In this document: piece by piece, positions 1-5,773 of the stretch
Layout of the letters: every line of letters starts with the position of its first letter
Position numbering within the stretch: position 1 is the stretch's first letter
From: an uncultured Oscillospiraceae bacterium
GTDB lineage: Bacteria > Bacillota > Clostridia > Oscillospirales > Oscillospiraceae
NCBI GenBank assembly: GCA_958436045.1
Contig: CAUBIP010000092.1
Location: 1-5,773 of the forward strand
DNA: 5,773 nucleotides
Direction: 5' to 3'
The notes under the pieces: generated by a model
The model's input: only the letters and a program-made list of their open reading frames with translations
Databases searched by the model: none
Told to the model about the DNA's origin: nothing
Made by a program: the position numbers and the translations under genes

Positions 1-7
1 ACGGGAA

Positions 8-14
8 GGGAGGT
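8..14 (+). promoter_or_regulatory. Ribosome binding site of mfd
   Basis: The bases GGGAGGT closely match the anti-Shine-Dalgarno complement and sit 7 nt before a GTG codon at 22. This spacing decides in favour of the GTG start. The upstream gene and any mfd promoter lie outside the window; the first 21 bases are too short to assign to an upstream gene. Confidence 0.85.
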
Positions 15-21
15 CTGCGCG

Positions 22-3000
22 GTGGATCTATTGTTAGAGGTTTTAAACGGGCTGCCGGAATATCAGAGCCTGGTGGATTGCTGCCGGAGGAATCAAACGG
101 TGGCTGTGACCGGCGCGGCGCAGATCAACCGGTCACACCTGATCGCGGCGTTGGCCCGGCAGCTGGACCGGCCGGTTGTCATCGTCTGCCAGGATGATAT
201 GGCGGCGGCCCGGACGGCGGCAGAGCTGCAGGCGTTTTTAGGAGGCCCGGTGGAAACGCTGCCGACCCGGGACCTAACCCTCTATGATGCGACGGTCGTC
301 TCCCGGCAGTGGGAGCAGCAGCGGCTGCGGCAGCTCTACGACCTGGCCCAAGGGCGTACCCGTGTGCAGATCATGTCGGCAGAAGCGGCGGTGCTGCGGA
401 CGGTCCCCCGGGCCCAGCTGCAGGCGGCAGCCATTACGCTGCACTGCGGTATGCAGCTTGAACCGGCGGCACTGGCCCGGCGGCTGTTGGCCAGTGGATA
501 TACCCGGGGCAGCCTGGTCGAGGGTGTCGGGCAATTTGCCATGCGCGGCGGCATCGTGGACGTCTTTTCTCCGGCCAGAGACGCGCCGGTCCGGATCGAA
601 TTTTTCGGCGACGAAGTGGATACCATGGGCCAATTCGATGCGCAGACCCAGCGGCGGACGGAGAATCTGGAGGCACTGACGATCCTGCCAGTGGCTGAAT
701 GCCTGCCGCAGCTGCACCCCGGCGGTATCGCGGGGCTGTGTGCAGATTTAGAAGCGCTGATCGCCCGGCAGCAGCGCCGGCGTCATCCCAATGAAGCGCT
801 GCTGCAGACTCTGCGGCAGGACAGAGAGCGCCTGGAAAACGGTGAGGATCTCCCGGCGGCGGACCGTTATATGGCGCTGATCTACCCGGCGCTTGCTACA
901 GCGTTGGATTATGCGCCGGAGGACGCGATCATCCTGCTGTGCGACCACGGGAATATCCGCCGGGCCATCCGGCAGCAGCAGGACCAGATGGGGCAACTGC
1001 TGGACGGCCTGCTGGAGACGGGGCAGTTGGCTGGGGAGCTCTGCGATTTTTACAGTCCCTGGGAGCAGCTGTGCCAAAACCTGACCCCGCGGCAGACGGT
1101 CTATCTGGATGCCTTCCTGGCGGCCAGTTACCCAGAACAGCCCGCGCCCCAGAAGCTGCTGGCAATCAATGCCAAGCAGTTGCCCTGCTACGGCGGCAGC
1201 GTGGAGACTGCGGCGGCGGACCTGGCGTTTTACCGCAAGGAGCGCTATGCATGCCTGGTCCTGTGCGGCAACCGCCGCCGGGGCGAGATCCTGCACGATA
1301 TGCTGCGGGAGCGGGAGATCCCGGCCATCCTGGCCTTCCCACTGACACAGCTGCCCCCCGCTGGGACGATCTATCTGACAGACGGCACCCTGCCCGCAGG
1401 TATGGAATACCCGGCGCTGCACCTGGCGGTGCTTTCAGAAGGGCAGCTGCTGCGGAAGAAACCGGCCCGGCGGCCGAAGGCGCCTGTCAAGGCATCCAAC
1501 CGGCAGAAGCTGCGCTCATTTACGGACCTGACGCCGGGCGACCTCGTCGTCCATACCTATCACGGCATTGGCCGTTATGAGGGAATGGAGCAGATGAAGC
1601 TGGATGGTGTGGTAAAGGATTATATCAAGATCTCTTACCAGGGGACAGATGTGCTCTATGTCCCGGCGACGCAGCTGGATCTGGTCTCCAAATACATCGG
1701 CGCCGGGGAAAACGGCGCGGTGCGGCTGAACAAGCTGGGCACGGACGCTTGGGAGAAGACGAAGGCCAAGGCAAAAAAATCGGCCAAGGATATGGCGGCG
1801 AAGCTGATCAAGCTCTACGCCGAGCGCAAACGCCGCCCGGGCTATGCCTTTTCGCCGGATACGCCCTGGCAGGCGGAGTTTGAGGAGAACTTTGCCTATG
1901 TGGAGACGGACGATCAGCTGCGCTGCATCGCCGAGATCAAGCAGGATATGCAGCAGTCCACGCCGATGGACCGGCTTCTGTGCGGCGATGTCGGCTTTGG
2001 TAAGACAGAGGTCGCGATGCGGGCGGCGATGAAGGCGATTTTGGACAGCAAGCAGGTGGCCATCCTGGTCCCGACGACGGTCCTGGCCCGGCAGCATTAT
2101 CTGACGGCAAAGCAGCGGTTTGCCGGGTTCCCGGTCAATATCGAGAGTTTCAGCCGGTTTAGTACAGCGGCGCAGCAGCGGCAGACGATCGCCGGGCTGC
2201 GCAGCGGCGCGGTGGATCTTGTAGTCGGGACGCATAAGCTGCTGCAAAAGGAGATCGAATTCAAAAACCTGGGCCTACTCATCGTAGACGAGGAGCAGCG
2301 CTTCGGCGTGACCCATAAGGAGCGGCTCAAGGAGATGAGCGCCGGGGTGGATGTGCTGACGCTGTCTGCCACGCCAATTCCCCGGACGCTGAATATGGCC
2401 CTGTCCGGCCTGCGGGATATGTCGACCATCGAGCAGCCGCCCCAGGACCGGTACCCGGTGCAGACCTATGTGATGGAGTATGCCCAGCCGGTGCTGGACG
2501 AGGCGATGCGGCGGGAGCTGGCCCGGGGCGGGCAGGTATATTATCTGCACAACCGGGTCGAGAGCATCGAGCAGACGGCGGCGGGCATCAAGCGCCGTAT
2601 CCCGGAGGCGGAGGTCGCTGTGGGGCACGGAAAAATGACCCAGGAGCAGCTCTCCGACGTTATGCAGCGCATGGCCGATGGCGATGCGCAGATCCTGGTC
2701 TGCACGACGATCATTGAGACGGGCATTGATATACCCAATGTCAACACCTTGATCATTGAGGACGCCGATCATTTCGGCCTGGCGCAGCTGCATCAGCTGC
2801 GGGGCCGCGTGGGCCGCAGCAGCCGCCACGCCTTTGCTTACCTGACCTTCCGCCGGGGCAAGACTCTCTCGGAGGTGGCGGAAAAGCGCCTGACGGCCAT
2901 TCGGGATTTTGCCGCCTTTGGCTCCGGCTTTAAGATCGCCATGCGTGATCTAGAGATCCGCGGCGCGGGCAATCTCCTGGGCGCGGAGCAATCCGGCCAT

Positions 3001-3540
3001 ATGATGACCGTGGGCTACGATATGTACCTGCAGCTGCTGGAGGATGCCGTCCTGGAAGAGCAGGGCGAGGAGAGAAAGAAGGAACCGGTCTGTACGGCGG
3101 ACCTGGCGGTGACGGCGAATATCGCTGAGGCGTACGTCCCCGACGGCGAGCAGCGGATGGACCTGTACCGCCGGATGGCGGCGGTCCGCAGTCGGGCCGA
3201 TGCCGACGATCTGCTTGATGAGATCGTCGACCGCTATGGTGACCCGCCCAAGGGCGTGATGAATCTGCTGGCGGTGGCGCTGCTGCGGGCCAGAGCCGCG
3301 GCGGCAGGCGTCGCGGATATCTCGCAAAAGGGCGCGGAGCTGCTCTTTACCATGGCGGAATTTGACTTTGCCGCCGTCTCAGATCTCAGCGCGGAGCCGG
3401 TCTGGAAGGGCCGGGTGCGGATGCTGCCTAAGGCGGAGAAGCCGATCCTCGCCGTGCGCCTGGCAAAGGCGGAGCAGCCGCTGCGTCTTGCGGAGCAATT
3501 TGTCGATGCCTACCGGCAGCGCCATGCGGGCACAACTTAA
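22..3540 (+). CDS. mfd: Transcription-repair coupling factor Mfd
   Basis: Mfd is a cytoplasmic superfamily 2 DNA translocase that pushes or removes RNA polymerase stalled at lesions and recruits UvrA for nucleotide excision repair. The 1172 aa length is usual for the family. Residues 1 to about 330 form the UvrB-like module; the P-loop position (TGAAQINRS, 30-38) lacks the catalytic lysine, as is known for Mfd, where this module has lost ATPase activity. The RNA polymerase interaction (CarD/RID) domain spans about 498-560, with GDLVVHTYHGIGRYEG at 506-521. The translocase follows: Walker A GDVGFGKT (655-662, K661), DEEQ box (756-759), SAT (782-784), motif V TGIDIPN (900-906) and motif VI QLRGRVGR (925-932). 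The TRG motif region is about 960-993 (GSGFKIAMRDLEIRGAGNLLG). The C-terminal autoinhibitory TRCF domain covers about 1080-1160. The GTG start is supported by the ribosome binding site and by the typical N-terminus. Every key translocase motif is intact. In many Firmicutes mfd follows pth, which cannot be tested here. Confidence 0.98.
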   Translation: MDLLLEVLNGLPEYQSLVDCCRRNQTVAVTGAAQINRSHLIAALARQLDRPVVIVCQDDMAAARTAAELQAFLGGPVETLPTRDLTLYDATVVSRQWEQQRLRQLYDLAQGRTRVQIMSAEAAVLRTVPRAQLQAAAITLHCGMQLEPAALARRLLASGYTRGSLVEGVGQFAMRGGIVDVFSPARDAPVRIEFFGDEVDTMGQFDAQTQRRTENLEALTILPVAECLPQLHPGGIAGLCADLEALIARQQRRRHPNEALLQTLRQDRERLENGEDLPAADRYMALIYPALATALDYAPEDAIILLCDHGNIRRAIRQQQDQMGQLLDGLLETGQLAGELCDFYSPWEQLCQNLTPRQTVYLDAFLAASYPEQPAPQKLLAINAKQLPCYGGSVETAAADLAFYRKERYACLVLCGNRRRGEILHDMLREREIPAILAFPLTQLPPAGTIYLTDGTLPAGMEYPALHLAVLSEGQLLRKKPARRPKAPVKASNRQKLRSFTDLTPGDLVVHTYHGIGRYEGMEQMKLDGVVKDYIKISYQGTDVLYVPATQLDLVSKYIGAGENGAVRLNKLGTDAWEKTKAKAKKSAKDMAAKLIKLYAERKRRPGYAFSPDTPWQAEFEENFAYVETDDQLRCIAEIKQDMQQSTPMDRLLCGDVGFGKTEVAMRAAMKAILDSKQVAILVPTTVLARQHYLTAKQRFAGFPVNIESFSRFSTAAQQRQTIAGLRSGAVDLVVGTHKLLQKEIEFKNLGLLIVDEEQRFGVTHKERLKEMSAGVDVLTLSATPIPRTLNMALSGLRDMSTIEQPPQDRYPVQTYVMEYAQPVLDEAMRRELARGGQVYYLHNRVESIEQTAAGIKRRIPEAEVAVGHGKMTQEQLSDVMQRMADGDAQILVCTTIIETGIDIPNVNTLIIEDADHFGLAQLHQLRGRVGRSSRHAFAYLTFRRGKTLSEVAEKRLTAIRDFAAFGSGFKIAMRDLEIRGAGNLLGAEQSGHMMTVGYDMYLQLLEDAVLEEQGEERKKEPVCTADLAVTANIAEAYVPDGEQRMDLYRRMAAVRSRADADDLLDEIVDRYGDPPKGVMNLLAVALLRARAAAAGVADISQKGAELLFTMAEFDFAAVSDLSAEPVWKGRVRMLPKAEKPILAVRLAKAEQPLRLAEQFVDAYRQRHAGTT

Positions 3541-3543
3541 AAA

Positions 3544-3577
3544 AATCCTAAGATTTTTAGATTAGGATTGCATTTTT
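3544..3577 (+). terminator. Possible weak rho-independent terminator after mfd
   Basis: Four bases after the mfd stop, AATCCTAA (3544-3551) pairs perfectly with TTAGGATT (3562-3569) around a 10 nt loop, followed by GCA and a run of five T (3573-3577). The stem is AT-rich and the T-run is short and not directly adjacent, so termination would be weak. An alternative stem, AAAAATC (3541-3547) with GATTTTT (3552-3558) and loop CTAA, uses overlapping bases and excludes the first. The location between two same-strand genes fits a terminator, but the structure could be only partly effective. Confidence 0.4.
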
Positions 3578-3597
3578 GGGAAGGCATCTACTATAAT
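3568..3597 (+). promoter_or_regulatory. Sigma-A-like promoter of the VanW gene
   Basis: A perfect -10 hexamer TATAAT lies at 3592-3597. The best -35 candidate is TTGCAT at 3568-3573, which keeps the TTG core but matches the consensus TTGACA at only three positions; the spacer is 18 nt. There is no TG extension. The expected transcription start is near 3604, giving a leader of roughly 70 nt before the ribosome binding site-supported start. The -35 element overlaps the 3' arm and tail of the putative mfd terminator. The AT-rich composition stands out against the GC-rich flanks, which supports a real promoter. Confidence 0.6.
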
Positions 3598-3616
3598 AAA
3601 TAGCGAACGAGGATAG

Positions 3617-3625
3617 ATGCAGTAG
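3617..3625 (+). other. Leader minicistron ATG-CAG-TAG, in frame with the VanW ORF
   Basis: An ATG at 3617, preceded by GAGG (3609-3612) 4 nt away, is followed by a single CAG codon and a TAG stop. It is in the same frame as the downstream VanW reading frame, and this TAG is the stop that bounds that frame upstream. It may be chance, a start-stop leader element, or the remnant of an original start codon lost through a nonsense change. Nothing else supports its translation. Confidence 0.2.
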
Positions 3626-3629
3626 AAGC

Positions 3630-3643
3630 ACGCCGATGGGCGT
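3630..3643 (+). other. Small hairpin in the VanW gene leader
   Basis: ACGCC (3630-3634) pairs with GGCGT (3639-3643) around a GATG tetraloop, between the promoter and the ribosome binding site. It is a 5 bp stem only. It does not match a riboswitch class that I recognise and does not cover the ribosome binding site, so a regulatory role is speculative. Confidence 0.2.
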
Positions 3644-3657
3644 CGATTTAGTGAGGC

Positions 3658-3665
3658 AGAGGGGG
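3658..3665 (+). promoter_or_regulatory. Ribosome binding site that points to an ATT start
   Basis: The purine-rich AGAGGGGG sits 8 nt before an in-frame ATT at 3674, ideal spacing for initiation. No ATG, GTG or TTG lies in the VanW frame within reach of it. The CTC codon at 3668 is too close (2 nt) and is not an initiator. The site therefore supports either a non-canonical AUU start or a base or indel error in this stretch. Confidence 0.5.
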
Positions 3666-3673
3666 AACTCAAA

Positions 3674-5773
3674 ATTAAAAAGAAGAAAAATGCAGCCGCC
3701 CCGGCGGGGCAGAGCATTGCAGAGAAAAAGGCTGCGCAGAAAAACGCCGGGTATGACCGCGGCGCGGTAGAAAAGGAGATGTATCGCCAGTATGGCGTGG
3801 AGCGGGATGCGCCCACCGGCAGTTTGCCGTCGCATGACGTGCAGGACCAGCTGGTCAACGCGATCCTAGACGAAGAGCTGGGCAGAGACCGCCCGGACGA
3901 GGCCCCGGCGCAGGAAACTACATCGGAGCCTGATCTGCAGCCCGATGCGGCGCTGCCGCCGGAGGATGGGGCGCAGGACCCGGCGGATCTGTCGTCCCAG
4001 CCGAAAAAGCGGGGCAAGCGGATTGCCATCATCGCGGGGATCGTCGTCGCGGTGCTGGCGCTGGCCTATGGCGCGCTGGCGCTGCTGGACTCTGGCCGGA
4101 TTTTGGAAAATGTCGTCGTCGCAGGCGTCGATGTCGGCGGAATGCGCAAGGCGGAGGCCATTACAGCGGTGGACGCTGTCGCGGCGGCGTATGAGCAGAA
4201 TACGATGACGCTACATTTTTCCGACGGCGACGAGCGCATCACGCCGCAGCAGAGCAAGCTGCAGCTGGATGTCAAGGGCGCAGTGGGCGCGGCGTACCGC
4301 TATGGCCGGGTCCTGGGGGTTTCCATCCCTGGTGTGACGAAGGCCCCGGCGAAAAAGACGGCGGTGGATGTGGAAAAATATCTCTCGCTGGATGAGGATG
4401 CCATCAAGACGCTGCTGCAAAAGCGGGCGGAGGCGGCGGAGAGCAAGCTCTCCCAGCCCACGGTCGAAGTGAAGCCTATGGACGAAGCCCCGGCCAGCGA
4501 CGATGCGCAGACGTCGGACACGTCGTCAGATGCCTCAGAGGACACGCCGGAGGCCAGCGCGGACGCCGGGACCGGCAAAGCACCGCAGCTGATGACAATC
4601 ACCCTGGGCACGGCGGATCGCCGCTTGGATGTCGATGCGGCCTACCGGCAGATTTTAGAGGCCTACGGCGTCAATGATTTTAACGATGTGACCATCGACT
4701 ATGACGAGACCCTGCCGGAGCAGGTTGATGTGCAGGCACTGTACGACCAGTACTGTACCCCGGCGGCGGATGCCTATTATGATACCGAGACCTACAGCAT
4801 CGTTCCGGAGGTTCTGGGCTATGGCTTTGACCTGGACGAGGTGACAAAGCAGGTAGCCGAGGCCGAAGAGGGCACCATTCTGCTGATCGAATTGAAAGAT
4901 ATGCCCCCGGAGATGACGGAGGAGAAGCTGAAGGAGTCCCTGTTCTCGGACGACCTGGGCTCCTATGATAGCCCGCATACGGCGATCCCCGCCCGGACGA
5001 AAAACCTGGAGCTGGCCTGCGCAGCCATCGACGGGACGATTCTGAACCCCGGCGATGTCTTCTCGTTTAACGACGTGGTCGGCGAGCGGACCAGCGAAAA
5101 GGGCTACCGGCCAGCGGCGATCTACACCAGCGGCACGACGACGGATGAAGTCGGCGGCGGTGTCTGCCAGGTGGCGTCAACGATCTATATGTGTGCGCTG
5201 AAGGCGGATCTGGAGATCGTTGAGCGGGCGTGCCACCAGTTTACGGTGACATATGTCCCCATGGGGATGGATGCGACGGTCTACTGGGGCTATCAGGATT
5301 TCAAATTCCGGAATAACACGGAATACCCCATCCGGGTGGACGCCAGCGTCTCAGGCGGGTATGTGCACATCAAGCTCTGCGGGACGGAGACAAAGGATTA
5401 CACCATCGAGATGACCTATGAGATCCTCTCGACCAGCAGCCCGACGACGATCGAGCGTGTCATCACTGACGGCAGCTATGCCAACGGCGAGGTGATCCAG
5501 GCGCCGCATACGGGCTATCGGGTCGTTTCCTATAAGCATAAGATTGGCGCGGATGGCAAGGAGATCTCCTGCGACGTCGAGGCATACAGCACGTATATTA
5601 AGACGGACCGCATCATTGCCGTCGTCCAGCGGCCCAGTACGCCGAGTACTCCCAGCGCCCCGGATACGCCGAGTACGCCGGATACGCCGAGCACACCCAA
5701 TACCCCTGGTGATTCGGGAGGCGGCGATTCCGGTGGCACGACCCCCGGCGGAGACGCCGGAGGCGGAACAACG
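3674..5773 (+). CDS. VanW-domain membrane-anchored cell-surface protein, 3' end outside window
   Basis: 700 codons are visible with no stop. Numbering from the ATT at 3674: residues 1-116 are charged and presumably cytoplasmic; PKKRGKR precedes a 22-residue hydrophobic helix at 117-138, predicting a type II anchor with an external C-terminus. YoaR/PG-binding-like sequence follows (VVVAGVDVGGM near 146), broken by an acidic Ser/Asp/Ala/Thr-rich insert at about 269-303 and resuming to about 423. The VanW domain spans about 424-570, with NPGDVFSFNDVVGERT, GGGVCQV (C498), ERACHQ (H521) and GMDATV (D533). A G5-like region covers about 571-653, then a PxT repeat and Gly-rich tail. VanW proteins occur in some vancomycin-resistance clusters, but the family is mostly chromosomal and its biochemical role is unsettled; a cell-wall role is inferred, and no van resistance genes are nearby. 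The start is uncertain: ATG 3779 is the first canonical in-frame codon, but AGGAG abuts it with no spacer and coding-like sequence extends upstream. The gene probably has its own promoter. Confidence 0.88.
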   Translation, partial: MKKKKNAAAPAGQSIAEKKAAQKNAGYDRGAVEKEMYRQYGVERDAPTGSLPSHDVQDQLVNAILDEELGRDRPDEAPAQETTSEPDLQPDAALPPEDGAQDPADLSSQPKKRGKRIAIIAGIVVAVLALAYGALALLDSGRILENVVVAGVDVGGMRKAEAITAVDAVAAAYEQNTMTLHFSDGDERITPQQSKLQLDVKGAVGAAYRYGRVLGVSIPGVTKAPAKKTAVDVEKYLSLDEDAIKTLLQKRAEAAESKLSQPTVEVKPMDEAPASDDAQTSDTSSDASEDTPEASADAGTGKAPQLMTITLGTADRRLDVDAAYRQILEAYGVNDFNDVTIDYDETLPEQVDVQALYDQYCTPAADAYYDTETYSIVPEVLGYGFDLDEVTKQVAEAEEGTILLIELKDMPPEMTEEKLKESLFSDDLGSYDSPHTAIPARTKNLELACAAIDGTILNPGDVFSFNDVVGERTSEKGYRPAAIYTSGTTTDEVGGGVCQVASTIYMCALKADLEIVERACHQFTVTYVPMGMDATVYWGYQDFKFRNNTEYPIRVDASVSGGYVHIKLCGTETKDYTIEMTYEILSTSSPTTIERVITDGSYANGEVIQAPHTGYRVVSYKHKIGADGKEISCDVEAYSTYIKTDRIIAVVQRPSTPSTPSAPDTPSTPDTPSTPNTPGDSGGGDSGGTTPGGDAGGGTT
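3698..3710 (+). other. GC hairpin in early VanW coding sequence
   Basis: GCCCC (3698-3702) and GGGGC (3706-3710) form a compact stem with a GGC triloop, about 24 nt after the proposed ATT start. It could affect early translation, but GC-rich coding sequence produces such stems by chance. Confidence 0.2.
5633..5704 (+). repeat. Eight tandem 9-bp units encoding Pro-x-Thr/Ala tripeptides
   Basis: Eight consecutive units encode PST, PST, PSA, PDT, PST, PDT, PST and PNT, with alternating third-position changes (for example CCGAGTACG and CCGGATACG). The tract joins the folded extracellular domains to a Gly/Ser/Asp/Thr-rich tail at about 5705-5773. Extended Pro/Thr linkers of this type commonly span or protrude from the Gram-positive cell wall. 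The near-identical units are prone to slippage, so length may vary between strains. Confidence 0.85.

Noticed and set aside
1..37. End of an upstream gene overlapping the mfd start (frame ending at TAG 35-37)
   Set aside because: Only about 11 codons are visible and they cannot be matched to pth or any other family.
748..1422. Long antisense open frame within mfd (224 aa)
   Set aside because: It lies wholly opposite mfd in GC-rich coding sequence, its translation is low-complexity (Gln/Arg/Leu-rich) and it has no ribosome binding site or recognisable domain. The same applies to the antisense frames at 1516-2247 and 2275-2829.
939..1580. Sense-strand alternative-frame ORF inside mfd (213 aa)
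   Set aside because: It is Pro/Gly/Arg/Ala-rich, typical of an out-of-frame read of GC-rich codons, and overlaps intact conserved mfd sequence.
3562..4032. Antisense ORF (156 aa) across the intergenic gap and VanW N-terminus
   Set aside because: Ser/Ala-rich translation with no domain; it opposes a frame with a clear TM helix and VanW domain and would read through the promoter region.
4300..4611. Antisense Ser/Ala-rich ORF opposite the acidic insert
   Set aside because: The reverse complement of an Asp/Ser/Ala-rich stretch naturally yields an open Ser/Ala/Val-rich frame; no start signals or family resemblance.
5530..5739. Antisense ORF with repeated GVLGV units
   Set aside because: It is the mirror of the Pro-x-Thr repeat on the coding strand and has no independent support.
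3674..5773. A vancomycin-resistance cluster
   Set aside because: Only a VanW-domain protein is present; no ligase, dehydrogenase, dipeptidase or two-component regulator is seen, and VanW-domain proteins are common housekeeping-type surface proteins in Clostridia.

Overview
The window looks like an ordinary chromosomal segment of a GC-rich, low-branching Firmicute, most plausibly a Clostridia/Oscillospiraceae-type bacterium. This rests on strong AGGAGG-type ribosome binding sites, G/C-dominated third codon positions, a Firmicute-length transcription-repair coupling factor and a membrane-anchored VanW-domain protein. The taxon is an inference; no rRNA or other marker is present.

Layout. Positions 22-3540 (+) hold a complete mfd gene (1172 aa) with a GTG start and a near-ideal Shine-Dalgarno. 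A 133 bp AT-rich gap (3541-3673) follows. It contains two competing AT-rich hairpins (a possible weak terminator), a sigma-A-like promoter with a perfect TATAAT box, a tiny ATG-CAG-TAG minicistron, a small GC hairpin and a strong purine-rich ribosome binding site. From about 3674 to the window end (+) there is an open reading frame with no stop codon. It is the 5' and central part of a type II membrane protein: a charged cytoplasmic N-terminus, one transmembrane helix, peptidoglycan-binding-like (YoaR-type) regions split by an acidic low-complexity insert, a complete VanW domain, a G5-like region, then a Pro/Thr/Ser and Gly-rich tail that runs off the window.

How the genes relate. Mfd acts on DNA and stalled RNA polymerase in the cytoplasm, while the VanW protein should act at the cell surface. 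They share a strand, but the AT-rich gap with its own promoter suggests separate transcription, so no functional partnership is implied. The most unusual point is the start of the VanW gene: no ATG, GTG or TTG lies in frame where the coding sequence and ribosome binding site indicate it should begin, and the best-placed codon is ATT. I do not see a mobile element, CRISPR array, tRNA, rRNA or a clear undescribed system.
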